Made by a program: the position numbers and the translations under genes. Below are positions 25,450 to 36,335 of a DNA stretch of 64,000 bases, in pieces. Source of the DNA: Sequoia sempervirens (lineage: Eukaryota; Streptophyta; Pinopsida; Cupressales; Cupressaceae); contig VDFB02115009.1 of assembly GCA_007258455.2 (NCBI GenBank), positions 22,666-86,665 of the forward strand, given 5' to 3'. Within the stretch, counting starts at the first letter, position 1, and every line of letters begins with the position of its first letter. The notes under the pieces were generated by a model. The model was not told the DNA's origin. It did no database searches and saw only the letters and a program-made list of their open reading frames with translations.

Positions 25450-26400
25450 ACATAAAGCTACAAATTCCACAAAGTGAGGAGAAACACCAGAGAATAAAGA
25501 TCATTATTTTTTAGAGTGATTAGGTGCATCAAAACATAGAAGAGTGCCACAATCCTTACAATGTTGATTTTTTTTACTCGAGGCATGACATTCATTGGCA
25601 GAATGACTATGCACTAGATGATATGCAAAATTTGTTTATAAGATTTCTTTCATGTTTTTAGAGAAAGAGTAATAAAGCAGGCTTTCAGAAGCCTCGAAAA
25701 AATATGCTCTTGATCAATATTAGGAGACATTTATTTCTCTTGTGAAAAAAATATTGCTCGCTTACCATAATATTTCATACATATAGTAGATGATAACTTA
25801 GCATTTGATGAAGATGGGGATGAAGGTTGGAAACCTAGATCCTGTTTGGAAAAGTATGGTATAGACTTCACTTGATCCTTATCTTTTTACTCCATGTTTG
25901 CATTTATCCATTTTTATAAAGAATTGTGCATCCAAGACCATAAAATTTTTCCAACTTAGATGAAGAAAACAAATCTACATGCTCCTAAAAATAATTGGCT
26001 TTTTCCCAAGCATGAAAATCCTTTTTAAGTTTTTTTAAGGTTAGGCATCTTCCACTCATGAGGGATGGGAGTTGAAGATACCCCATCACCATCATGAGGT
26101 GATGATTTTGAATCATTTTATGTAGAACAAGATAGAACACAAGACTCTTTAGGTTTAGATTATGAGATTTTGTACTCTCCCATAAAGGTGGGTGTAAAAT
26201 CTAATGAACCCCAATCATCATATAAGATTCTTATTATAATTTAAAAATAATCAGGATTATCATGAACTTGTATAGGTTCTTCCATTGAAGTTGGGATCAA
26301 AGTATTAAGAGAGTTGAAAGTGTCATTTTTAGCTTTGACTTGTAAATTATCTTTTTTCATCTGTACTTTAACCCTGTATATCTTGTTATTATATTCATAC
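25450..26400 (-). pseudogene. Unidentified coding remnant
   Basis: Read on the minus strand, there are protein-like stretches separated by stops and shifts. They include IPTSMEEPIQVHDNPDYF near 26,290-26,240, DGDGVSSTPIPHEWKMPNL near 26,090-26,035 and a Cys/His-rich NECHASSKKNQHCKDC piece near 25,600-25,545. The last recalls a metal-binding knuckle but does not fit the CCHC spacing. It may be an internal piece of a retroelement gag or of a cellular gene. No ends, introns or flanking repeats could be defined. Confidence 0.3.
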
Positions 26401-26475
26401 TAAAACAAAGGAAAAAATGTTTAGTCCTAGGTACTAGGTCCTAAGTGCAAAGAACCTAGGATTTAATGGGAGTGG

Positions 26476-26611
26476 TGTTGGCAGATGGTCAACACTCCCC
26501 TCGAGATTTGTGACATGGCTTAACTACCTCTTGTGGATTTGTTCACTCTGGTGGTTGTATCGAGCATTAATTGGTTGATTTTTTGGTGCAATGACAATCA
26601 TGGGGCCAACA
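26476..26611 (+). repeat. TRIM 5' LTR (136 bp)
   Basis: Starts TGTTGGCAGATGG and ends GGGGCCAACA; the primer site follows three bases later. Confidence 0.7.
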
Positions 26612-26659
26612 ATTGGTATCAAAGCCAAAGGTTTCAGGTTTGACCTGTGAGGGGGATAT

Positions 26660-26795
26660 TATTAATAGATGTTCAACGCTCCCCTCAAGAATTGTGACAT
26701 GGCTTAATCACCTCCCCTAGATCCATTAAATCTAGCAGTTGTATCGAGCATTAAATAGTCGACCTTTTGGTGCAACAACAAATGTGGGGCCAAAA
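26660..26795 (+). repeat. TRIM 3' LTR (136 bp)
   Basis: Same length as the 5' copy. Its ends are changed to TATTAA and CCAAAA, and it is preceded by a GGGGGAT purine tract. Confidence 0.65.
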
Positions 26796-28023
26796 AGGCC
26801 TTGGTGTAGAAGTCAAAGAACCTAAAGTGGTAAAGAAAATTATAAAAACTCTTCCTAATTCTTATAGTGAAAAGGCTTTTGATATTGAGGAATTTGCAAA
26901 TTTTAATACATACACTAGAGATCAGTTGTTTGGAACACTAACTTCATTTGAAATGAGAAAAAATTATCTAAAGAATGGTGCAAAAGTGGAGATTGCTTTC
27001 AAGACTAGAAAATCAAAAAATAATGAAGATTTAGATGGAGATGATCTTGATGATGTGGAAGCTAACTTTGTAAGAAGAATGAAAAAGGGAACTAGGAAGT
27101 ACAAAGGTAAGTTACCTTTCAAATTTTTCAACTAAGGAAATATAGATCACTATGCTTTGAGATGTCCAAATAGAGTTGTGAACAATAAGAACAAGGAAAA
27201 CAAAGGAAAAATGATCAAGAAAATCTACTATGAGAGGATGTTGGTATTTCTAATAATGAATCTGATTATGGAGATGTTGATGATGAATGTTTGTTCTTGG
27301 TTCTAAAATATAAATTTGGTTATGCTAACTCTAAAAGTTGTGTGAAGGAATGTGTTTTGGAGAAAAAGGATAAAACTTGAGTTACTTTGGTATCTATTTT
27401 TTTATGTTAGATAAGACAAAAACTATTGGGTTATTGAAAATGGTTGCTCAAATCACATGATTAGAGACAAGAGTAAGTTTTTTAAACTTGAAAAATATGA
27501 TTGAGGACTTGCTAAATTTGGAGATGATTCAGTTGCTAAGATTTATGGAATAGGTTCAATTAGTTTTGATGGAAACCATAATACTGAAGATGTTTACTAG
27601 ATTAAAGGTTTAAGGCATAACCTCTTAAGTGTTGGAAAAATGTGTAGCAAAGGATACAATTTTATGTTTCGGGATGATGGATGTGAGATCATAAAAGGGT
27701 CCAGAATAGTGATTGCTACTAGAAAAAGGGCAAATGCAAATATCCATTAGCTCAAGGGTGTTGATTGTCATTGTTTTATGACCCAAATTAATGATAGCTG
27801 GTTATGGCATAGGAGAATGTGTCACATCAATTTGGATAACTTGGTTAGAATTAGTTTAGTTCAAGAAGTGAGAGATCTATCGAGGATTGTAAAGCCTATC
27901 AATGTTGTTTGCAGAGATTGTCAATTTGGAAAACAAACTAGAAGTAGTTTCAAAGAAGAGGAACAATCTTCTATGGGATTAATGGAATTAGTACACATAC
28001 CTTTGTAGTCCTACAAGAGTGAG
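26796..28023 (+). pseudogene. Outer Ty1/copia element, left part (gag to integrase start)
   Basis: Begins mid-gag (KVVKKIIKTLPNSYSEKAFDIEE), so about the first half of gag and the 5' LTR are missing. The zinc knuckle is damaged: its first Cys has become Phe and a TAA follows (26,767 frame ends near 27,135). The protease motif DSG is replaced by ENG in VIENGCSNHM near 27,430-27,460. The integrase N-terminal zinc domain is present (LWHRRMCHINLDNL, CRDCQFGKQ, 27,800-27,960). The sequence breaks off at LVHIPL, where the family has the first catalytic Asp (LVHTDL). At 28,024 another copia element begins; the reading resumes at 35,335. Confidence 0.85.
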
Positions 28024-29591
28024 TGTTGGAATTATGTGTCTCAATCTCACAGGCTGAAACCTCTGAAAGTGCCAAGTCGGTGTGACATCCTTTCTATCTG
28101 GCTGACTAACAATTGTGCAGCCTTGTGAAATGTTTAGGTTGCTGAGACCTTGTTACTGTCATGCCGACTGAAGCTATCGTTGTGAGTTTTCAAACTCTTC
28201 CTGCTCTAGCAAATCTCTTACTGATGATTGGTGTCTAAAGGTTATTGGTGAGACTTGTGGCGACAGAAGTCTTCGGGGAGAGATTTGAATGCTCATTATG
28301 AGTCTTATTGACAAGGTATGTCTCACCGATAGTGTTACACTCAAAGTTATCGAAGTAACTTGTGTCTTCAGTAAGAAATATTGGTGACAGATGGTATGTC
28401 TCGCTGATAGTGCTTTACACTTGGATTCATTGGGTGACTTGAACACTCGGTAAGAACTCTTAGTGATGGAGGATTGTCTCGCCGAAAGTGTTACAGTCGA
28501 AGACATTGGGGAGACCCTTGGCTAAAAGGCTTGCTTCAGTATGATGTTTCATCGATAGCGGTAAGTCTTGCTGACAATGCAACATGTGTTTATTATCAAA
28601 TTTCTTCAATATGACTCCTGGAAAAAGGTGGTCTCGGGGTAACATGGAGGCTTTGGTATGAATTCTTAGTGACGAACTAAGTCTCACCGACGATAGGACA
28701 TTTCGGTGTAATGTGAAGGCTTCGGTATGATCTCTTGGCGAATAGCAATAGTCTCACCAATGGGAATGCTGATGTCTATGTGACTTTGGAACTTCAGTAT
28801 GATGTATCACCGAATAGCGATAGTCTTACCAAATAGCACTACAAGTGATGGATATCGGTATGATGCCTTAGCGACAAGGGGAAGTCTGAGCGACAGCTAT
28901 TGAACTCGGTATAACATCTTGCCGATGGTGCTGACTCTTGGAAATTTCGATGGTTGGGCCTTATGGCATCGGGGAGACACAGTTAGTGTCTCACTGACAT
29001 GTGAATACATTTTGAATGCCTTTGACTGAGTGAAAGACTATCCTACGTGGTGTGTCTTCGACCAATTAGATAAGCTGAATGGGAACTATTGGAAGTTAGT
29101 CTATTATGGTCATTCTGTGAGGAATTTTGACAGACATGGATGACATGGATATACTCAGGAATTGAAGATTATGTTTGGTTTGAATGGATGATCGATGAAT
29201 GGTTGGATGAATAGTTCGATGTATGATCAGTGTGAATTCAACTCTGAGAGAATTGTAACTTGAATGTTTTGTACAAGGTTGATCATTGAATTTGCTATTG
29301 TAAATTGACATCAGAAAGATAAGTTTGATCTCTGTATGTAATCTCCATTACTGTAATACAAAGAGGATTTTCTTGGTGTGGTGGGTTTTTCTCTCATATG
29401 GGTTTTTCTCTTGTAAGGGTTTTCCCATGTAAATCTGGTGTTCATCTGTGTATGTTTATTTCTCTGTTTCTATTATTGCTTTCGAGTGTATCTTAATTGG
29501 GATGTAATTGAAAACTTTAAAAGCACCTTTGCATTCTTCCTTGAGGTTTTGATGTTAGGAGAGTTGTTTCCACACCTTAGCTTTCCTTCCA
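28024..29591 (+). repeat. 5' LTR of copia element at 28-35 kb
   Basis: Starts TGTTGGAATTATGTG and ends CTTTCCTTCCA. The middle (about 28,300-28,960) is a run of imperfect repeats built from TCTCACCGA, CGGTATGA and TAGTCTTGCCGA-like words. Confidence 0.92.
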
Positions 29592-29593
29592 AG

Positions 29594-29609
29594 TGGTATC
29601 AGAGCTTGG
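29594..29609 (+). promoter_or_regulatory. Primer-binding site, tRNA-Met type
   Basis: TGGTATCAGAGCTTGG two bases after the 5' LTR; TGGTATCAGAGC is the usual plant copia match to initiator tRNA-Met. Confidence 0.85.
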
Positions 29610-29706
29610 TCAATTGTGTTATCCTTGTGGGTACGTTGGATTTTTTGAGTCAATTCTATTCAGTGAGAGTCTTGTAGAATTTTGGTAATTCGAATTATAG
29701 GTTAAG

Positions 29707-32700
29707 ATGGAAAGCACGTCAGGAAAGATTGAAATTGAAAAATTCAATGGCAGCAATTTTGAGTTGTGGAAACTCAAAATGGAAGATCTATTGGTTGATC
29801 GTGATCTTTGGATTGTAGTGTCTGGAGCGAAGCCTACAGGCATGAAGCAAGAGGATTGGGACCTTGCAAATAGAAAATCTAAGGGGATGATAAGGCTTTG
29901 TTTAGCAGACTCTGTTCTTCTGAATGTTCATGAAGAAAAAACTGCATCTTCCTTGTGGAAAAGACTGGCATCTATTTATCAAGGAAAGTCCTTGGTGAAT
30001 AAATTGTTCTTGAGGAAGAAGCTGTACACTTTGAGAATGCAGGAGGGAGGATTTGTTGCTGATCATTTGAACACTTTCAACATGTTGATTGCACAATTAA
30101 CATCTGTGGGTGTGAAGATTGATGAAGAAGATCACTGTATGCTGTTATTATGTTCTTTGCCAGATTCTTGGGATCACCTAGTGATGGCTATTGGGAGTAC
30201 GACATCCAGTTTTAAGATGGAAGATGTTGTTGCTTCTTTGTTATTAGAAGAGATGAGAAGGAAATTTTCTGAGATGGTGAAGGAGGCCCTTGTTGTTAGA
30301 GGAAGATCAAAAGAAAAAGGCAAGAGGAAGGACAAGAAGTCCAAATCCAAATCAGAAGGGAGATCAAAGTCTCCTAGTAAGAAGTCCAAGGTGAAATGCT
30401 GAAATTGTGGGCTTTCTGGTCATGTCCTAAAGGATTGTAAAGAGGAGAAAAAGAAGAAGAAGTATTCTTTCGACAATGATTATTCTCAGAGTGATACAGA
30501 TGCCTTCATTACAGCCTTAGCTACGCAGGCATCAGATGATGTTTCATTGATTGATTCTAGAGCATCTTTCCACATGACATCTCATAGAGACTGGTTCACG
30601 AAGTATGAAAAATGTGATGGTGGAAAGGTGTATTTGGCAAGTGATTCATATTTGGAAATTGTTGGCCGTGGAAGAGTCAGAATTCAATTCCTTGATGGAA
30701 GAGTGAAGGGAATCAATGATGTCATGCATATACCAGGTCTGGCTCGAAATCTACTTTTTGTTAGTAAGTTGAATGATATTGGAGTGCAAGTCACGTTCTC
30801 TAGAAATGGCTGCAAGATGACTAGAGGCTCAATGGTGCTAGAAAGGGGTGCTCGTATTGGTACCTTGTATAAGCTGGATACACATGTTATGCAATTCAAT
30901 AGTGTCTCTACAAAGTCATGGAAAGCTACTCATGGAGAAAAGAAGGAAAATGCTCCCGATTGTGTAAACTCTATGGAAGTTAAACTTCTAGCATAAAAGA
31001 CTATGCTCTAGCATCATAGGCTAGGCCATATTGGAATAAAAGATTTAAAAACCTTGAAGAATAAAAACCTGGTTGAAGGGCTTGATGATTGTAACCTTGA
31101 ATTCAAATTTTGTGAACATTGTATATATGGAAAGCAACACCATGTTTCATTTTATTCCAGTCCTCACAAATCTTCTAGTTTACTTGATTACATTCATTCT
31201 AATGTTTTTGGTCCAGTGAATGTTCCTTTGTTGTCTAAATCAAGATATTATGTATCGTTCATTGATGATTATTCAAGAAGAGCATTTTTTTTATTTTTTG
31301 AAAAGTAAATTAGAAGTGTTCAATCGGTTTAAGGAATTTAAAAACCTTGTAGAAAATCAAACTGGAAGAAAAATAAAATGTTTAAGGATTGATAATGGTG
31401 GTGAGTTTTGTTTCGATGAATTTAAGAGGTACTGTAAAGATCATGGGATTAAAAGACATAAAACTACACATTATACTCCACAGCAAAATGGAGTTGCAGA
31501 AAGGTTCAATAGGATAGTGATGGAAAGAGCACGAAGTATGCTGAGTAGTGCTGGCTTGGAGGAGAAGTTCTAGGCCGAGGCAGTTGCTACAACATGTTAC
31601 TTGATAAATTGATCTCCTAATTCTTCTCTTGTTGAGAAAACACCTTTGGAAGCATGGTCTGGTAAGAAGCCCTCTTTAAGACACATTCATGTTTTTGGCT
31701 GTGAGGCATATGCATACATGCCAAATGAGAAAAGATCTAAATTGGAGAACAAGGTTGTTAAATGTATTTTTATTGGCTATAGTGATGACATAAAAGGATA
31801 CAAGCTTTGGAATCCTGATACGGAGAAGGTTCTATACAACAGAAGTGTTATCTTTTGTGAGTTGAAGCATTCTACCTTGGATCTGCAGTTAGAGACAAAA
31901 TCAGAAAACAAAAAGGATGTAGTTGAAATTCCTCTGACACTAGATAAAGAGGAATTGAAAATTCAAAATGAACCTGAAACTAAGGAGAGCTCAAGTAGTT
32001 TTGAGAGTTCTGAAGAAGAACAACAACCTCAGCCTCAACAAGTGAGGAGGTCAACTCATGAAAGAAAGCAACCTGATAGGTATGGATTCTCTTTGATAGA
32101 TTCTACTTGTACCTATGCTTTAATTTCTAGCATTGATGAGTCTAGGACTATGAAAGAAGCATTTAGAATGTTTGATTCAAACTCTTGGTTGGAAGCCATG
32201 AATGAAGAAATGGCATCATTGGAAAATAATGATACTTGGAGTTTGGTGCCCGTGCCTGAAGGCAGAAAAGTTGTGGGTTGCAAATGGGTATTTAAAAAGA
32301 AAATAGGTCTGGATGGCAGTGTGGAAAAATATAAGGTGAGGTTGGTTGTGAAGGGTTATTCTCAGGTAGAGGGAATTGATTATGGGGAAATTTTTTCTCC
32401 TGTAGCTAAGCTGACATCTATTAGATTTATTTTCTTGTAGCAATGTATGACTTAGAGATTGAATAGATGGATGTGAAGATGACATTTCTTCATGGTGATC
32501 TTGAAGAAGAGATTTATATGTCCCAGCTTGAGCACTTTGTGGAGAAAGGTAAAGAAAAATTGGTTTGCAAGTTAAAAAAATCTCTGTATGGATTAAAATA
32601 GTCTCCTAGAATGTGGTACCAGAAGTTTGACACTTTTGTTTTGTCATTGGGATTTGTAAGATCAAAATCTAATCATTGTGTGTATTATAAAGTTGAAAGT

Positions 32701-33714
32701 GATCGAGTTCTTACTATTGCTCTCTATGTTGATGATATGTTGTTCATAGGAAATAGTAAGTTAATGATTTCTGATCTTAAGTTTCAATTGTCTACAAAGT
32801 TTGAAATGAAAGATCTTGGTGCAGCTAGGTATATTCTATGGATGGAAATAACTAGGGACATGAATAGTAGAAAACTTTGGCTCAGTCAGAGTAAATATAT
32901 CAAGACTGTTCTAGAGAGATTTTGCATGAATAATTGCAAGCAGCTAGTTGTTCTAGTTTTACAGGGAACAAAGCTATCTGTTGAAGACTGTCCAAAATAT
33001 CCTACTGATATGGAGGACATGACCAGTGTACCCTATGCTGGTGTGGTTGGCAATCTAAAGTATGCAATGGTCTGTACAAGGCCAGACATTGCCCAAGTAG
33101 TGGGAGTGCTTAGTCGGTTTATGGCTAATCCTAAAAAGACACATTGGGATGCTGTGAAAAGAGTATTCAGATATTTGAAGGGCACTTTAGAATATGCTTT
33201 GTGTTACCATGGAAACTTGGTTGAATCACAGAGGACTCTCAGCATTCGAGGCTATGTGGATTCTGATTGGGAAGGGGACATTGACAACAGAAGATCCACC
33301 AGTGGATATATTTTCATGATGAATGGTGGTGCAGTGAGTTGGATGAGTAAGCGGCAGGTTGTAGTCACTTTGTCCACTACAGAGGCATAATACATGGCAG
33401 AAAAAAATGCCTATAAAGAAGCAATCTGGTTAAAACTTTTATGTTCTAACATTGGTTTTGATGCAGGGAAAATAACAATTTACTATGACAGTCAGAGTGC
33501 TATTTGTTTTGAAAAGAATCCTACTTTCCATGCTAGGACGAAACATATAGATATTCAATATCATTTTGTACGAGATATGGTGGAGGATGGAAAGGTCCTT
33601 TTAGAAAAAGTGGATACTCTAGAGAATGTTGCAGATGCATTGACAAAGCCAGTGAGCACAGACAAGTTCAGGTGGTGTGCCAGTTCAATGGGCCTTAGTG
33701 CCCATGAATTTTAG
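29707..33714 (+). pseudogene. Copia gag-pol polyprotein, decayed
   Basis: The ATG at 29,707 opens gag (MESTSGKIEIEKFNGSNFE). The zinc knuckle near 30,397 reads C-stop-NCGLSGHVLKDC, with TGA for Trp. Protease has DSRAS for DSGAS (30,549). Integrase keeps WHHRLGH-type and CEHCIYGKQ zinc residues, but the first catalytic Asp is Asn (YIHSNVFGP near 31,187); NGGEF and QQNGVAERFN follow. RT has ALYVDDMLF near 32,724. RNase H has YVDSDWEGDIDNRRSTSG and ends in VADALTKP, then TAG at 33,712. Coding moves from frame 1 to frame 2 near 31,300 and back near 32,440, so two indels compensate. Stops: TGA 30,400 (W), TAA 30,994, TAG 31,009 (W), TAG 31,571 (W), TGA 31,610 (R), TAG 32,464 and 32,599 (Q), TAA 33,388 (E). 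Tnt1/Tork-like by gag and RT; lineage uncertain. Confidence 0.93.
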
Positions 33715-33755
33715 TAGCTTTGTTGTGCTCTAAAGGTGCCTATTTGATCTTCGTC

Positions 33756-33766
33756 AAGTGGGAGAT
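33756..33766 (+). promoter_or_regulatory. Polypurine tract
   Basis: AAGTGGGAGAT immediately before the 3' LTR; it would prime plus-strand synthesis. Confidence 0.8.
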
Positions 33767-35334
33767 TGTTGGAATTATGTGTCTCAATATCACATGATGA
33801 AACCTTTGAAAGAGCCAAGTCGGTGTGACATCCTTTCTATCTGGCCAACTAACAATTGTGCAACCTTGTGAAATGTTCAAGTTGCTAGACCTTGTTACTG
33901 TCATGCCGACTGAAGCTATCGCTGTGACTATTCTATCACTGTGAGTTTTCAAACTCTTCCCACTCGAGTAGATCTCCTACCAACGGTTGGTGTCTAAAGG
34001 TTATCAATGAGACTTGTGGTGACAGAAGTCTTCAGGGAGAGATTTGAATGGTCAGTATGACTTATACTGATAAGGTATGTCTCACCGACAATGTTACACT
34101 CAAAGTTATCAGAGTAACTTGTGTCTTCGGTAAGAACTCTTGGCAAAAGATGGTATGTCTCGCTAACAATGCTTTACACTTGGAGTCATCGGGGTGACTT
34201 GAACACTAGGTAAGAACTCTTAGCGATGGAGGATTGTCTCACTGACAGTGTTACACTCGAAGATATCATGGAGACCCTTAGCCGAAAGGCTTGCTTCAGT
34301 ATGATGTTTCATCGATAGCAGTAAGTCTTGCTGACAATGCAACATGTGTTTATTATCGGATGTCTTCGGTATGACTCCTGGAGAAAGGTGGTCTTGGGGT
34401 AACATGGAGGCTTTGATATGAAGTCTTAGCAATGAACGAAGTCTCGTCGATAGTAGGACATTTCAGTGTAACGTGAAGGCTTCAGTATGATCTCTTGGTG
34501 AATAGAGATAGTCTTGCCGATGGGAATGCTGATGTCTATGTGACTTTGGAACTTCAGTATGATGTCTCACCGAATAGTGATAGTCTTGCTGAATAGCGCT
34601 ACAAGTGATGGATATTGGTATGATGTCTTAGCAATAAGGGGAAGTCTGAGTGACAATTGTTGAACTCAGTATAATGTCTTGCCAATGGTGTCGACTCTTG
34701 GTGATTTCGACGGTTAGGCCTTGTGGCATCGAGGAGACACAGTTAGTGTCTCACCGACATGCAAATACATTTTGAATTCCTTTGACTGAGTGAAATACTA
34801 TCCTACATGGTGTGTCTTAAACCAATCAAAGAAGCTGAATGAGAATCGTTGGAAGTTAGTCTATTGTGGTCATTTTGTGAGGAATTTTGACAGACAAGGA
34901 CAACATGGATATACTCGGGAATTAAGGATTATGTTCAGTTTGAATGGATGATCGACGAATGGTTGGATGAACAATTCGATGTATGATCAATGTGAATTCA
35001 ATTCTAAGAGCATTGTAACTTGAATGTTTTGTACAAGGTTGATCATTGAATCTGCTGCTATAAATTGACATCAAAAAGATAAGTTTGATCTATGTATGTA
35101 ATCTCCATTACTGTAATACAAAGAGGCTTTTATTGGTGTGGTGGGTTTTTCTCCTATAAGGGTTTTCCCATGTAAATCTGGTGTTCATCTATGTATGTTT
35201 ATTTCTCTTTTTCTGTTATTGCTTTCAAGTGTATCTTAATTGGGTTGTAATTGAAAAATTTAAAAGCACCTTTGCATTCTTCCTTGAGGTTTTAACGTTA
35301 GGAGAGTTGTTTCCGCACCTTAGCTTTCCTTACA
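33767..35334 (+). repeat. 3' LTR of copia element at 28-35 kb
   Basis: 1,568 bp, starts TGTTGGAATTATGTG and ends CTTTCCTTACA, followed by the GTGAG duplication. It carries a ~17-base insertion near 33,920 relative to the 5' LTR and a ~17-base loss near 35,155 that restores equal length. Confidence 0.92.
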
Positions 35335-36335
35335 GTGAGAATTCTTCAATGTGGTAGGTATTTCATGCTTTTTATTGATGATTATTCTAGAATGACATGG
35401 GTTACTTTTCTTAGAGAAAAACATAAAGCTCTAGATATATTTAAAGTATTCAAAGTTATGGTTGAAAATGAGATTGATTTGAAGATCAAATGTTTGAGGT
35501 CTGACAGAGGTGGAGAGTTCACCTTCAATGAATTTAACATGTTTTGTGAGAATCATGGCGTAAAAAGGCATTTGTCTGCTCATAGAACTCCTCAACAAAA
35601 TGGAGTGGTTGAAAGGAAAAATAGAACTGTTCAAGAAGCTGCAAGGACTATGATGAAAGAAGCTAACCTACCAAAAGTCTATTGGAGAGAAGCAATTCAT
35701 ACTAATGTTTACATACTTAATAGAGTTCAAGCAAGAGATAACAACACAAAGACTCCCTATGAGTTGTGGTATGGAAGGATTCCTATTGTTAAGTACTTTA
35801 GAGTGTTTGGAAACAAATGTTATATTAGAAGAGATGATGAAAAATTAGGAAAGTTTGATGCAAAGTTTGATGAAGGTATCTTCCTTAGATATTCTACTAA
35901 AAAAAAAGCTTACAGGTGTTGCAACAAAAGGCTAAGAAGGATTATTGAAAGTGCAAGCTTCAAGGTTGATGAATATTTGAGGAATTTAGTGGTAATAGAT
36001 GGATATGAGTCAAATGAATCACTTGCAGAGAAGAAGAAAAATATAAGGAAAAAGAAGTATAGAATGAACAGGAAGAAGTCCTAGAAAATACCCCTAAGAC
36101 CCCTATGTATGTATAGAGAAATCATTTTGAAGAACATATCATTGGAGACAAAATAAAAGGAAGGTTGACAAGAAGAAGAGTTGTTGAAGAAGAGGTAAAT
36201 CTATGTTTACTTTCTAAAGTTAAAACATTGATTGAGGCATGTAAAGATGAACATTGGATGAAAGCAATGGAAGAATTTATGCATATTGAGAAGAATCAAA
36301 CTTGGGAACTTGTTCCTAGACCTGAAAAGAAAAAA
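35335..36335 (+). pseudogene. Outer Ty1/copia element, right part (integrase core to RT start)
   Basis: Continues the element broken at 28,023. It has FIDDYSRMTWVTFLREK, then SDRGGEF with the second catalytic Asp, QQNGVVERKNRT with the catalytic Glu, the GKFDAKFDEGIFLRYS integrase C-terminal region to about 36,084, and after a stop the RT lead-in (EACKDEHWMKAMEEF, TWELVPRPEKK) to about 36,335. There it ends without the RT core, RNase H or a 3' LTR. The 35,335-36,084 frame is intact, better kept than the left half. Same broad copia group as the element at 47-54 kb. Confidence 0.88.

Larger units (their letters stand above)
26476..26795 (+). mobile_element. TRIM-like miniature LTR retrotransposon
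   Basis: Two 136-bp direct repeats (26,476-26,611 and 26,660-26,795) share TTGTGACATGGCTTAA, GGTTGTATCGAGCATTAA (GCAG in repeat 2) and the TGGTGCAA...GGGGCCAA end. The first begins TGTTGG and ends CCAACA. Between them lie only 48 bases: a primer-site-like TGGTATCAAAGCC at 26,614 (tRNA-Met type) and a purine-rich GTGAGGGGGATAT just before the second repeat. That is the layout of terminal-repeat retrotransposons in miniature, which depend on enzymes from other elements. The second repeat has decayed ends (TATTAA, CCAAAA). No target duplication is visible; copia gag sequence begins directly at 26,796. Confidence 0.75.
28024..35334 (+). mobile_element. Complete Ty1/copia retrotransposon (7.3 kb), inserted in an older copia
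   Basis: Two 1,568-bp LTRs (TGTTGG...CCA/ACA) flank gag-pol in copia order: gag, protease, integrase, RT, RNase H. The 5-bp duplication GTGAG is exact on both sides (28,019-28,023 and 35,335-35,339). Removing the element rejoins the outer element's integrase (SPTRVRILQ...FIDDYSRM). The LTRs differ at many sites, largely transitions, plus compensating small indels, so the insertion is old. Stops and frameshifts throughout gag-pol make it non-autonomous. Confidence 0.95.

Noticed and set aside
26476..26795. LTR pair of the outer copia element
   Set aside because: The two 136-bp repeats sit together on the 5' side with a primer site and purine tract between them, and no copy lies at the 3' end of the copia, so a separate TRIM fits better.
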